DNA of 9,983 nucleotides, from positions 1 to 9,983 of the forward strand of contig PXBU01000239.1 in NCBI GenBank assembly GCA_003566795.1. Reading direction: 5' to 3'. Position 1 is the first letter of the stretch. Each line of letters starts with the position of its first letter. The position numbers were made by a program, and so were the translations under genes. This document shows, one piece after another, positions 1 through 7,445 of the stretch. Under the pieces are notes generated by a model. That model saw only the letters and a program-made list of their open reading frames with translations, was not told where the DNA came from and made no database searches. The stretch comes from Puniceicoccaceae bacterium. GTDB taxonomy: Bacteria; Verrucomicrobiota; Verrucomicrobiia; Opitutales; Coraliomargaritaceae.

Positions 1-3
1 AAA

Positions 4-146
4 GTAGTCGGGGTGATTCATCCCCCGACTCGACTGCCTTGCGGTGTATGACGCTCGGTTACGCCGCGCCCGTAAGATAGGCTCCTCCCCCATGTAGATT
101 GAGATTCAGCCTCGCGCTCGGTCGGGGGATAAATCACCCCGACTAC
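4..146. repeat. 143-bp inverted-repeat element (REPIN/MITE-like)
   Basis: Two 26-bp arms, 4-29 and 121-146, are reverse complements of each other with one mismatch, separated by 91 bp. Each arm is also an imperfect palindrome, with GTCGGGG facing CCCCCGAC across an AT-rich centre. A pair of inverted palindromic units is the architecture of a REPIN; a small non-autonomous transposable element is the alternative. It contains no plausible gene. It lies 100 bp past the ribF stop codon and could fold in RNA, so an effect on ribF mRNA stability is possible but unproven. The stretch 150-245 between element and gene holds nothing convincing. Confidence 0.75.
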
Positions 147-245
147 AACCAAAGACAAAACATGGTCTATGTTTAGGCTTAGTTTTAATGCCAAATCCAT
201 GTTCTTCCAAGCTGTTTTTCCTACAGGAATTTGCAAATAGCCATT

Positions 246-1190
246 CTAAGAGCCAAGCAGGGTCCGCGCGTGGTCACAATCCTTGGCGATTTGTGCTTTC
301 AAATCATCCACAGAGGCAAATTTTTGCTCAGGGCGAATAAAGTGCAGCCACTTGACTTCAAGGGCGTCGCCGGTGTCCAACTGGGTCGAATTCAGCGCGT
401 GGATTTCGAGCGCGGGCGGCTGGTCAGCAGCCGCGACTGTCGGCTTGATACCATAGTTGGCCACGCCGTCCTGCCAACTACTCGAGCCCACCGCACGGAA
501 GCGCACCAGATACACCCCGAAGCGCGGCAAGCATTCCGGACTCCAGGGCACATTCAAAGTTGGGAATCCGATTTTTCGCCCCAACTGCGCACCCGCGACA
601 ACGCTGCCGCTGCTAAAATAATGGTATCCCAGCAGATCATTCACCTCCTCGATGCGCCCGGCCTGTAGGGCCTCGCGAATGCGGGTGCTGCTGATCGGCT
701 GCCCATTGTGCTTGATGCGATCAGCGCTGAAAACACTCAAACCCAACTCGCGACCGGTCGTCACCAGCGTCGCGACATTGCCCGCACGTTTTTTGCCAAA
801 CTCAAAATTCTCACCGACATAGATCGACTTGAGCGCAGGCAACTGCGACTGCAAGTGCCCGAGAAAAGACTCGGCCGGGATAGCAGCAAACTCAGGGTCG
901 AAACATTTACAGATCACACAATCCACGCCGATGCGGTGTAACTTGGCGACCTTGGTCTCAATCGGCATTAACAAGCGGGTGGGATTTTCCGGGCGAAAGA
1001 GTCGGCTCGGGTGCGGATCAAAGGTCAGCACAGCAGAAACACCCTGACTGCGTCGGGCGGATAACACCGCCGCCTCGATCACCGCCTGGTGGCCCAGGTG
1101 AACCCCATCGAAGATGCCGATCGCCAGGTGCAGCTGCGCCTTCAGGTCGGCCAGCGGCTGAAAATCGGTGATACTGGTAGGGAACTTCAT
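246..1190 (-). CDS. ribF: Bifunctional riboflavin kinase / FAD synthetase
   Basis: The 314-residue cytoplasmic enzyme phosphorylates riboflavin to FMN and adenylates FMN to FAD. The N-terminal adenylyltransferase domain shows GIFDGVHLGH (25-34, the HxGH nucleotide-binding motif), TFDPHP (56-61), YVGENFEFG (124-132) and ISSTRIREAL (166-175). The C-terminal riboflavin kinase domain shows GRKIGFPTLNV (204-214, the PTxN Mg-ATP motif), NYGIKPTV (245-252) and the expected glutamate in LEIH (261-264). Length and domain order are normal for RibF. The ATG at 1190 puts the first beta strand at the usual distance from the N terminus; no Shine-Dalgarno sequence precedes it. It follows truB after a 198-bp gap that contains a repeat element, so it may be read through from the nusA operon or have its own promoter; I could not identify one with confidence. 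Confidence 0.96.
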   Translation of the reverse strand: MKFPTSITDFQPLADLKAQLHLAIGIFDGVHLGHQAVIEAAVLSARRSQGVSAVLTFDPHPSRLFRPENPTRLLMPIETKVAKLHRIGVDCVICKCFDPEFAAIPAESFLGHLQSQLPALKSIYVGENFEFGKKRAGNVATLVTTGRELGLSVFSADRIKHNGQPISSTRIREALQAGRIEEVNDLLGYHYFSSGSVVAGAQLGRKIGFPTLNVPWSPECLPRFGVYLVRFRAVGSSSWQDGVANYGIKPTVAAADQPPALEIHALNSTQLDTGDALEVKWLHFIRPEQKFASVDDLKAQIAKDCDHARTLLGS

Positions 1191-1251
1191 GTCGGTGGTG
1201 GCGGTGCTGCCTTTGATGCTAGTGGAATTTCAAATAAGTGTTTAATATTTT

Positions 1252-1356
1252 GTAGCGAGAGGGTTGATCCCGCCTGAGCTGAGCTTGTCGAAGTCTCGAT
1301 CCAACCAGGCTCGCTACGCGCAAGGGCTCTATCCCGGCATAAAGCCAGTCGCTACG
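1252..1356. repeat. REP-like intergenic repeat element between truB and ribF
   Basis: Three copies of a GTAGCGA word occur here. The one at 1252-1258 reads on the plus strand, while those ending at 1317 and at about 1356 read on the minus strand. The block 1252-1317 is an imperfect inverted repeat: GTAGCGAG at 1252-1259 pairs with CTCGCTAC at 1310-1317, and GGGTTGATC (1261-1269) roughly pairs with GATCCAACC (1298-1306). Its centre holds CCTGAGCTGAGCTTGTCGAAG (1273-1293), a form typical of bacterial REP sequences. A second palindromic unit (CCGGCATAAAGCCAG, 1334-1348) follows. It fills most of the 198-bp gap between truB and ribF, which has no gene. Confidence 0.65.
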
Positions 1357-1388
1357 AGATGTTTTATGGGAACTTATTTACTGGGATA

Positions 1389-2117
1389 CTAGAGCGCGTG
1401 ACTGGGGACCGCTTGCAGGATCGGAATCAGGCGCTTGCGCAGAGCGGAGGGCGACATGCCCTCCAGCGCCTCGATGGTGGCTGACTTTTCGACGCGAAAC
1501 TGCCCGACTCCGGTCCGGTGCAGGCGGCATAAATGCCCGCCACAGCCGAGACGCTCTCCCAGATCATGGGCGATGGTGCGCACGTAGGTGCCTTTGCTGC
1601 ATGCGACCAGAAAGTCGATTTCCGGCAGCTCAAAACGTGACATTTCAAACTTGGCGATGTTGATCACCCGTGGCTCGCGCTCGATCGTCTTGCCCTTGCG
1701 GGCGAGTTTATACAGTGCCTGGCCGTTGACTTTCTTGGCCGAGAACATGGGCGGGGTCTGATACTGATCACCGATAAAGCTTTTCATTTCCTTCCGCACG
1801 GCATCCTCGCCGAGATCCGGGACTGGCCGCTCTTCGACGAGTTCGCCGTCGGCATCCTGGGAGTCGGTGCTTTGCCCCAACCGGATCGTGCCAGTATATT
1901 CCTTATCCATACTCATCAGGAATTGCGAAACCTTGGTGGCCTTGCCGATCAGCATCACCAGTAGCCCGGTGGCCATTGGATCGAGGGTGCCGGCATGGCC
2001 GATTTTCTTGATATGAAAAATCCGGCGCAGCTTGGAAACCACGTCGTGCGAGGTGATCCCCTGCGGTTTGTCGACCAGCAGGATTCCCTCGGGCGTGTCT
2101 GTCTGATTTTGGGACAT
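1389..2117 (-). CDS. truB: tRNA pseudouridine(55) synthase TruB
   Basis: TruB isomerises U55 of tRNA to pseudouridine in the T loop. The 242-residue protein starts with GILLVDKPQGITS (11-23), then HAGTLDPMATGLL (41-53) carrying the catalytic Asp46, the active-site tyrosine in EYTGTIRLG (73-81), and SKGTYVRT (174-181). The C-terminal stretch GGHLCRLHRTGVGQF (193-207) is also typical of the family. At 242 residues it lacks the C-terminal PUA-type extension of the roughly 314-residue E. coli enzyme, as many short TruB proteins do. It starts at an ATG 20 bp after the upstream DHH gene, so it is almost certainly co-transcribed. There is no recognisable Shine-Dalgarno sequence. Confidence 0.96.
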   Translation of the reverse strand: MSQNQTDTPEGILLVDKPQGITSHDVVSKLRRIFHIKKIGHAGTLDPMATGLLVMLIGKATKVSQFLMSMDKEYTGTIRLGQSTDSQDADGELVEERPVPDLGEDAVRKEMKSFIGDQYQTPPMFSAKKVNGQALYKLARKGKTIEREPRVINIAKFEMSRFELPEIDFLVACSKGTYVRTIAHDLGERLGCGGHLCRLHRTGVGQFRVEKSATIEALEGMSPSALRKRLIPILQAVPSHAL

Positions 2118-2137
2118 AGAAATATAGATAGGTCAGG

Positions 2138-3136
2138 TCAACCAAGATTCTTTAAATGCTCACCGAGCGCCTGGATAAGTTGCGGCTCGAAGGCAGCCAT
2201 CGAGCTGTTTTCGATGTTCAGGCCAGCAGCGCAGGCATGCCCGCCCCCGCCGAACTGTTTGGCCACCTGATCGACCCGGAAGCGCGGGTCCTTGGCCCGC
2301 AGACTGGCTTTGATGGAGCCATCACGATCTTCGATAAGGACGCCGATATCGACGCCGTTAATCGACCGGGCATAGTCGACCAGGCCCTCCGCGTCGTCGA
2401 GCGTCGCTCCAGTCTGCTGGTAGATCCCGTCTTCCAGCAGTCCGATACACACCCGTCCGTCAAACTCCAGGTGCAGCGAATCGAGGAAATGCTGAAGTAA
2501 TTGGATTTTTGCGAAGCTCTCACGCTCATAAAGCTGGTAGGCCGCCTCAGAAGGGTTGGCCCCGTGCTCGCAAAGTCGGCGGGCGATTTCGAAAGTGTCC
2601 GGCGTGGTCGAGGGAAAACGAAACTGACCAGTATCGGTGGCGATCCCGACGTAGAGGGCCTGGGCAGTGGTGGCATCCATGGCGTAATCCAGATCAAAAA
2701 AGATGCCGGCCAGAATCTCCGCCGTCGCGCTGGCTTGGGCGACCACGATGTTCTCCCGCGCATATTTCTTATTGGAAATGTGGTGGTCAATATTGAGCAC
2801 TACCTCGGGGAAGAGTTCGTTCAGCCGCTCCCCCACCCGTTTAAAGTCAGCCGAGTCCACCGTGAGCGCGACGTGAGCGTCGGGCTGGAAATCTTTCGCG
2901 AGCTGCAGCGGAGTGTCGCAAACAAAGGATTCCAGCGAACCGGGCACAGCGTCATTGTTCAGGCCGACCGCCTCGATCCCCTGTGCCTGCAAGATACGCA
3001 CGACGGCCACGATGGAACCGATGCAGTCACCATCGGGGCGTCGGTGCCCAAGCACCGCTACCTTATGCCCCTTGAGCTGTGCCACCGCAGCGGCGAAGGA
3101 TGCACTCTCTGCTGGGTAAAATTGCTGTCTATTCAT
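2138..3136 (-). CDS. DHH/DHHA1 phosphoesterase, NrnA-like (nanoRNase / pAp phosphatase)
   Basis: The 332-residue protein has the DHH architecture. The N-terminal metal-binding domain shows GHRRPDGDCIGS (30-41; His31, Asp35, Asp37), VDS (93-95), NIDHH (115-119) and YVGIATDTGQFRF (162-174). The C-terminal DHHA1 substrate-binding domain ends in FGGGGHACAAG (295-305). Known relatives degrade 2-5 nt RNA and dephosphorylate 3'-phosphoadenosine 5'-phosphate; which activity dominates here cannot be read from sequence. I chose the ATG at 3136, giving MNRQQFYPAES, because the earlier in-frame ATG at 3211 would add 25 residues wholly inside rbfA with no family character. The chosen start overlaps the rbfA stop by 8 nt, which suggests translational coupling. 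The position between rbfA and truB is a common one for this family. Confidence 0.93.
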   Translation of the reverse strand: MNRQQFYPAESASFAAAVAQLKGHKVAVLGHRRPDGDCIGSIVAVVRILQAQGIEAVGLNNDAVPGSLESFVCDTPLQLAKDFQPDAHVALTVDSADFKRVGERLNELFPEVVLNIDHHISNKKYARENIVVAQASATAEILAGIFFDLDYAMDATTAQALYVGIATDTGQFRFPSTTPDTFEIARRLCEHGANPSEAAYQLYERESFAKIQLLQHFLDSLHLEFDGRVCIGLLEDGIYQQTGATLDDAEGLVDYARSINGVDIGVLIEDRDGSIKASLRAKDPRFRVDQVAKQFGGGGHACAAGLNIENSSMAAFEPQLIQALGEHLKNLG

Positions 3137-3473
3137 TTTCCAGATCCAGTTGATCGATGATTTCGTTGATCTCCGCACCCCGCTCAAGCGAGGCATCGTA
3201 AATAAATTCAAACCGGGGAAAGTATTTCAGAATCACCTGCTTGCTGGCACGCTGCCGCAGATCTTTGCCGATGCGCTGAAAGAGCGCTTCGGCCGCGCGA
3301 ATCGCAGCTTCATCTCCCAGCACTGAGTAGAATATTTTGGCGTGACGTAGATTCGTCGAACAATCCACATCACTGATGGTGATGGGCGCCGTCTCACTGC
3401 GATAGTAGCGCCGCATTTGCTCGCTCACTTCACGCTGCAGCAATTCGTTGATGCGGGAAATACGTTGTGACAT
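3129..3473 (-). CDS. rbfA: 30S ribosome-binding factor RbfA
   Basis: RbfA is a small single KH-like-domain protein that binds the maturing 30S subunit near the 5' end of 16S rRNA. This 114-residue protein starts with RISRINELLQREVSEQM (4-20), a typical RbfA helix, followed by TISDVDCSTNLRHAKIFYSV (32-51), the central strands of the fold. The stretch beginning at LRQRASKQVILKYFPRFEFIYD is the usual C-terminal strand region. Length is normal. It follows infB after 56 bp and its last codons overlap the start of the DHH phosphoesterase gene. The spacer 3474-3529 contains a short perfect palindrome (GTTGAACATTCAAC, 3499-3512) too weak to call a terminator. Confidence 0.94.
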   Translation of the reverse strand: MSQRISRINELLQREVSEQMRRYYRSETAPITISDVDCSTNLRHAKIFYSVLGDEAAIRAAEALFQRIGKDLRQRASKQVILKYFPRFEFIYDASLERGAEINEIIDQLDLENE

Positions 3474-3529
3474 TTGAGAGAGGCTTTGAACTTTGCAGGT
3501 TGAACATTCAACGTTGCACAGGTGGCAGG

Positions 3530-5926
3530 CTAAAGCGAAGGACGTTGCTCCTCAATTTCGAAGCACTCGATAATATCGCCCTCCTGGTAATCGTTGAAGC
3601 CAGAGATGTTCACACCACACTCGTAACCGGCGCGGACTTCCTTCACATCATCCTTAAACCGCTTAAGGGTATCAATCTTGCCTTCGTGCACCAACTCGCC
3701 GCCACGCATCAGGCGGGCGACACCGTTACGCTTAATGGTGCCTTCAGTGATCATGCAGCCCGCCACATTGCGGCCCTTGCCAACGCTAAACACCTGACGA
3801 ATCTCGGCGGCACCGGACTTGCGTTCCAGATACTCCGCATCGAGCATTTCAGCCATCGCCTCTTCAACACGATCAATCAGCTCGTAAATAATATCATGCT
3901 GGACGATACGCACATCATGATGCTTTGCGAGGCTCTGAACGCCATTATCCAATTTGACGTTGAACCCCACAATCGTGGCACCTCCGGCACTGGCGAGTGT
4001 GACGTCATTTTTCGTAACATGTCCCACGCCCTTGCTGATTACCTGCAAATCGACTTTATCACTTTCGATAGCTTCCAGCGCGGAAACCAGTGCCTCTGTT
4101 GAGCCATGCACATCGGATTTAACGATGACGCGCAGACACTTCTTCTGCTGACTTTCAATCGCGGCAAACAAATCTTCCAAGGTGGCGGCGCCACCTTCTC
4201 CACTTTTATCCGCGCTGGCGGCAGCATCGATTAATTTTCGTGACTGCATCGCTTCTTCGGCGGCGCGCTTGGCAGTCTTTTCATTCTTTTCGGTGGTAAA
4301 TTTCGCCCCGGAAGCGGGCACATCCGACCAACCCGTGACCCGGGCCGGGGTGCCCGGGGGCGCAGACTTCAGTTGCTTGCCATCGGCATCGGTCAAAGTT
4401 TTCACCCGGCAATAAACCTCACCGCAAAGTAGCGCATCGCCCTGTTTGAGGGTGCCCCGCTCGACAATAACCGTCGCCGTAGCACCACGGCCGACCTCGA
4501 CCTGAGACTCGACCACCGTTCCGCTCGGCGGACATTTTGGATTCGCTTTCAGCTCCAGCACCTCCGCCTGCAGCAAAATCATATCCAGCAGCTCGTCGAT
4601 ATTGGTGCCCTTCAGCGCAGAGACTTCAACTGTCACGGTCTCACCACCCAAATCTTCGGGCGAGATGCCTTTTTCCTGCATCTGCTGCTTCACCCGATCG
4701 ACGTTCGCCCCTTTCGCATCAATTTTGTTAATTGCCACCACAACGGCATTATTCGCCTCTTTGGCGAATTTAAGTGCCTCATCCGTCTGCGGCTTGAAGG
4801 CATCGTCAGCAGCGATCACGAGTACCGAAATATCGGTCACATTGGCACCCCGCGAGCGCATTTTGGAAAAGGCGGCGTGTCCGGGGGTGTCGACAAAAGA
4901 AATCTTATGCCCGTTATGCTCAATTTGGTAGGCGCCAATATGCTGCGTAATACCACCAGCCTCACCAGCGGTGACGTTGGCTTTGCGAATCGTGTCCAAC
5001 AATGTCGTCTTACCGTGATCCACGTGCCCAAGAATGCAAACCACCGGCGGCCGCGGCTCCAGGAAGCGGGGATCGTCATCGGCCGGTTTTTGCTCTTTGG
5101 CTTTCTTTGCGGCTTGGTCGCTACCCTCACCACGGTGGTGAACCTCAAGGATGAATCCATGGCGCTCAGCCAGATTTTTGGCGACATCCTCCTCGATACT
5201 CTGGTTCATCGAGGCGAAGATGCCTAACTCCATCAACTCGGAAATCAGCTTGAACGGCTTGAGTCCAATCTCAGCGGCAAAGTCGCGCACCACGATCGGC
5301 GGCTTCACATGAATCGTCTTGGGAGCATCCGTTTCTTCCGGACTCTCTGCTGTGGGTGCACCTTCAGTGGCAGCCGATTCGCTCTCGGCTTTCTCCGGTG
5401 CTTGCGCCGCAGGTGCTGTCGCTGCGGGGGGCTTCGGCGGACCAGCGGGGGGCGGCTTGGGTGGACCAGCAGCAGGCGGTTTCGGCGGCGACGGTGGTCG
5501 GGGGGGTGCCGGGGGAGCGGAGGGCTCGGGTGCTTTGGGCGGTGTCACCGACTTCGGCTGCTCGGCTTTCGGCTCAGCAGGCTTGGGCTCAGCAGGCTTG
5601 GGCTTATCCGCTTCGGCCTTGGCTTTCTCCGCCGCCAGTTTGGCCTCGCGCTCACGCTGAATATCCTCAGCGCTTTTCACGAAGGCACCTGCCGGAATTT
5701 GCGGGGCAGCTGGCTTTTCCTCTTCTGACGGCGTCACCTCCTCGGCACTAGCTGGCTTTTCGGCCTCCGCAGCTTGGGCGAATTCTTCACGGATGGCATC
5801 CGCGTTGATGTTGTCGATCGTGTTTGACGCGCTCTTCACCTCAAAACCGCGGCTCCTAAGGAGCTCGATCAGCTCCTTGTTCTCCATTCCGATGTCTTTG
5901 GAAAGTTGGTGGATACGGACGCTCAT
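3530..5926 (-). CDS. infB: Translation initiation factor IF-2
   Basis: IF-2 is the GTPase that brings fMet-tRNA to the 30S subunit and promotes subunit joining. The 798-residue protein has an N-terminal IF2_N module (1-50, MSVRIHQLSKDIG...), a Lys/Ala/Glu/Pro-rich linker (about 52-205) with a very proline-rich core (128-172), and a second IF2_N-like module (about 206-262). The G domain shows GHVDHGKT (300-307), GGITQHIGAY (324-333), DTPGH (346-350), NKID (400-403) and SALKG (436-440). Domain II, the central domain III (about 597-690) and the C-terminal tRNA-binding domain (about 700-792) follow. All GTPase motifs are intact. The ATG at 5926 matches the conserved N terminus; no Shine-Dalgarno sequence is visible in the 67-bp gap after nusA. 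Downstream genes are rbfA and the rest of the operon. Confidence 0.98.
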   Translation of the reverse strand: MSVRIHQLSKDIGMENKELIELLRSRGFEVKSASNTIDNINADAIREEFAQAAEAEKPASAEEVTPSEEEKPAAPQIPAGAFVKSAEDIQREREAKLAAEKAKAEADKPKPAEPKPAEPKAEQPKSVTPPKAPEPSAPPAPPRPPSPPKPPAAGPPKPPPAGPPKPPAATAPAAQAPEKAESESAATEGAPTAESPEETDAPKTIHVKPPIVVRDFAAEIGLKPFKLISELMELGIFASMNQSIEEDVAKNLAERHGFILEVHHRGEGSDQAAKKAKEQKPADDDPRFLEPRPPVVCILGHVDHGKTTLLDTIRKANVTAGEAGGITQHIGAYQIEHNGHKISFVDTPGHAAFSKMRSRGANVTDISVLVIAADDAFKPQTDEALKFAKEANNAVVVAINKIDAKGANVDRVKQQMQEKGISPEDLGGETVTVEVSALKGTNIDELLDMILLQAEVLELKANPKCPPSGTVVESQVEVGRGATATVIVERGTLKQGDALLCGEVYCRVKTLTDADGKQLKSAPPGTPARVTGWSDVPASGAKFTTEKNEKTAKRAAEEAMQSRKLIDAAASADKSGEGGAATLEDLFAAIESQQKKCLRVIVKSDVHGSTEALVSALEAIESDKVDLQVISKGVGHVTKNDVTLASAGGATIVGFNVKLDNGVQSLAKHHDVRIVQHDIIYELIDRVEEAMAEMLDAEYLERKSGAAEIRQVFSVGKGRNVAGCMITEGTIKRNGVARLMRGGELVHEGKIDTLKRFKDDVKEVRAGYECGVNISGFNDYQEGDIIECFEIEEQRPSL
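5571..5600. repeat. 15-bp perfect tandem repeat inside infB
   Basis: GGCTCAGCAGGCTTG occurs twice back to back (5571-5585 and 5586-5600). On the coding strand this gives PAEPK twice, at residues 109-120 of the IF-2 linker. A neighbouring stretch coding for AGPPKPP twice looks like a diverged tandem duplication. Repeat units of whole codons let the linker change length without loss of frame. Confidence 0.85.
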
Positions 5927-5993
5927 ATATGCGTATATTGGTGGTTTAAGGCGTGGTTGATTGCTTCGAAGTAAACTTTAAAACAGTATTCGA

Positions 5994-7244
5994 TTAGGCG
6001 TTGTTGGAGAGGAAAGCTTTCACCTTGGACAAAACATCCTCGGCTTCGGCCTCAGTGTAACCGAGTCCGACCAGGTCTTCCGCCTCGACACCCTCGAAAA
6101 CTTCGGGGCTGGCGAAACCGCTGCTGACCAGACGCGCGGCCAGTTCCGGATCGAGACCCGGGATGGCAGCCAAACCAGCGGCGGCCTTGGCGACCTTCTC
6201 ATCGAAGCCGACCGCTTCTTTTTCTTCTTTACCGATATCCAACTTCCAACCGAGTAGCCGCGAAGTCAGCTTGGCATTGAAACCCTTGCGCCCAATGGCA
6301 ATTGAGAGGTCGTCCTCCGCCACTTGGAAGTGGATGCGACGGTCCACCTCGTTGACCCGCACATTCTTGGGCACCGCCGGCTTGAGTGCTTCTTCCAACA
6401 GTAACAGCGGATCCTGGAAATAACGAATGATATCGATCTTCTCGCCACCAAGCTCTCGCACGATTGTCTTTACCCGGGCACCGCGGGCACCCACACAGGC
6501 ACCAACGGGATCGACCTTGGGATCGGCACTGTTGACATCAATCTTGGTGCGGTAGCCAGGTTCGCGGGCCATCGCCTCAATCGTCACCGTGCCGTCGGCG
6601 ATCTCAGTCACCTCCAGTTCGAATAGGCGACGCACAAAGTTGATGTTCGAGCGCGAGAGAATGATATCCGGCCCCCGGTTGGTTTGCTCGATCTTGAGTA
6701 AGAGGCAGCGGATACTCTCGCCGGGCGCGTAGTCCTCGCCGGGCACACGCTCCCGCGGGGGCAGAATCGCCTCGGCCTTACCCAAATCGACGATCAGGTC
6801 ACCCCGTTCGCGACGCCGAACCGTGCCGGTCACGATGTCGCCGACGGTATCCTTATAGTCATCGTAAATACGATCCTTCTCGAACTGGCGGATGCGCTGC
6901 ATGATCGCCTGGCGGGCCGTCTGCGCCGCGATTCGTCCCAGGTAAGCCGGGTCGATCTCCTTCTCAATTGTCTCCCCGACCTGAGCATCCGGACGGATGG
7001 TACGGGCCTTTTCGACATGAATTTCGAACGCATCGTCGCCCACAGAATCCACCACATTGAGAATACTCCATGCCTTCAAGGCACCTGACTTCGGGTTGAT
7101 CTCGACCCGCCCCTCCCGACCAGCACTGGCACCACGCTGCGCCGCGTTGGCGATCGCACCGGAAATAGCCTCGATCATGTCCGGGCGGCTGATGCCCTTC
7201 TCCTTCTCCATGTATTCAAGGACAGAAAGTATCTCGTTGCTCAT
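5994..7244 (-). CDS. nusA: Transcription termination/antitermination factor NusA
   Basis: NusA binds RNA polymerase and nascent RNA and modulates pausing, termination and antitermination. The 416-residue protein has the RNAP-binding N-terminal domain (1-130), an S1 domain (about 135-200, GDIVTGTV...LIVDLGKAEAILP), KH1 (about 228-275, with REPGYRTKIDV and VDPVGACVGARGARV) and KH2 (about 297-340, with DDLSIAIGRKGFNAKL). The KH2 GxxG loop reads GRKGFN, where many homologues have GxGGQN. A single helix-hairpin-helix-like C-terminal module (352-416, IPGLDPELAARLVSSGF...) follows; E. coli NusA has two such acidic repeats. It is the first gene of the operon, behind its own promoter and an attenuator-like hairpin. 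The ATG at 7244 fits the conserved N terminus; there is no Shine-Dalgarno sequence. Confidence 0.98.
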   Translation of the reverse strand: MSNEILSVLEYMEKEKGISRPDMIEAISGAIANAAQRGASAGREGRVEINPKSGALKAWSILNVVDSVGDDAFEIHVEKARTIRPDAQVGETIEKEIDPAYLGRIAAQTARQAIMQRIRQFEKDRIYDDYKDTVGDIVTGTVRRRERGDLIVDLGKAEAILPPRERVPGEDYAPGESIRCLLLKIEQTNRGPDIILSRSNINFVRRLFELEVTEIADGTVTIEAMAREPGYRTKIDVNSADPKVDPVGACVGARGARVKTIVRELGGEKIDIIRYFQDPLLLLEEALKPAVPKNVRVNEVDRRIHFQVAEDDLSIAIGRKGFNAKLTSRLLGWKLDIGKEEKEAVGFDEKVAKAAAGLAAIPGLDPELAARLVSSGFASPEVFEGVEAEDLVGLGYTEAEAEDVLSKVKAFLSNNA

Positions 7245-7262
7245 AGTAAATGTGTATAAATG

Positions 7263-7287
7263 AAAAAAGCGCGCCAGAAGCCCGCTT
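7263..7287 (-). promoter_or_regulatory. Attenuator-like hairpin with U tract in the nusA leader
   Basis: Read on the minus strand, AAGCGGGC (7287-7280), a 5-nt loop and GCGCGCTT (7274-7267) form an 8-bp stem with one mismatch, followed at once by six U (7268-7263). This is the form of an intrinsic terminator, placed between the putative nusA promoter and the nusA ATG 18 nt further on. The adjacent palindrome TTCAATAAATTGAA (7286-7299) shares two bases with the stem, so alternative pairing is conceivable. Autoregulation of nusA through leader termination is an inference; a chance hairpin is possible. Confidence 0.45.
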
Positions 7288-7319
7288 CAATAAATTGAAT
7301 GGTGTAATGTGAATCGCGC

Positions 7320-7347
7320 AGACTAGGTGCTCGATAGACGATGTCAA
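7320..7347 (-). promoter_or_regulatory. Putative sigma70-type promoter of the nusA operon
   Basis: On the minus strand a perfect -35 hexamer TTGACA (7347-7342) is followed after 16 bp by TAGTCT (7325-7320), which keeps the T1, A2 and T6 positions of the -10 consensus. The predicted start near 7313 gives a leader of about 69 nt before the nusA ATG. It sits just downstream of the terminator of the preceding gene, where an operon promoter is expected. Confidence 0.6.
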
Positions 7348-7362
7348 GAGTCCACTCAGGCC

Positions 7363-7399
7363 AAAAAAAGGCCTTTCGCCATTCTCTGGCGAAAGGCCT
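7363..7399 (-). terminator. Rho-independent terminator of the repeat-protein gene
   Basis: A perfect 13-bp stem, AGGCCTTTCGCCA (7369-7381) against TGGCGAAAGGCCT (7387-7399), encloses a 5-nt loop. On the minus strand it is followed by seven U (complement of 7369-7363). It begins 47 bp after the stop codon of the 7446-7979 gene and so separates that gene from the nusA operon. Confidence 0.93.
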
Positions 7400-7445
7400 G
7401 AAATATGAAAAGTGACGCGTTAGCTACCGAGCTGCTATGTCGGCG

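Noticed and set aside
1..149. Repeat element as a CRISPR array or IS element
   Set aside because: There are only two inverted arms, with no regularly spaced direct repeats and no transposase frame.
158..174. Hairpin AAACAT-GGTCT-ATGTTT as a ribF terminator
   Set aside because: The stem is only six base pairs, mostly A-T, and the following T run on the minus strand is interrupted.
3137..3211. A 25-residue N-terminal extension of the DHH phosphoesterase from the ATG at 3211
   Set aside because: It would lie wholly inside rbfA in another frame and shows no family-like sequence; the ATG at 3136 gives the expected length.
3499..3512. Palindrome GTTGAACATTCAAC between infB and rbfA as a terminator or operator
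   Set aside because: It has a 2-nt centre and no U tract, and it lies inside a tight operon; a single copy gives no evidence of a binding site.
2501..4102. Long plus-strand reading frames of about 210-220 codons opposite the DHH gene, rbfA and infB
   Set aside because: The opposite strand carries well-conserved genes across these spans, and the plus-strand translations show no recognisable domain.
5309..5728. Plus-strand Gly/Arg/Leu-rich reading frames opposite infB
   Set aside because: They are antisense shadows of the proline- and alanine-rich IF-2 linker, with low-complexity composition and no start signals.
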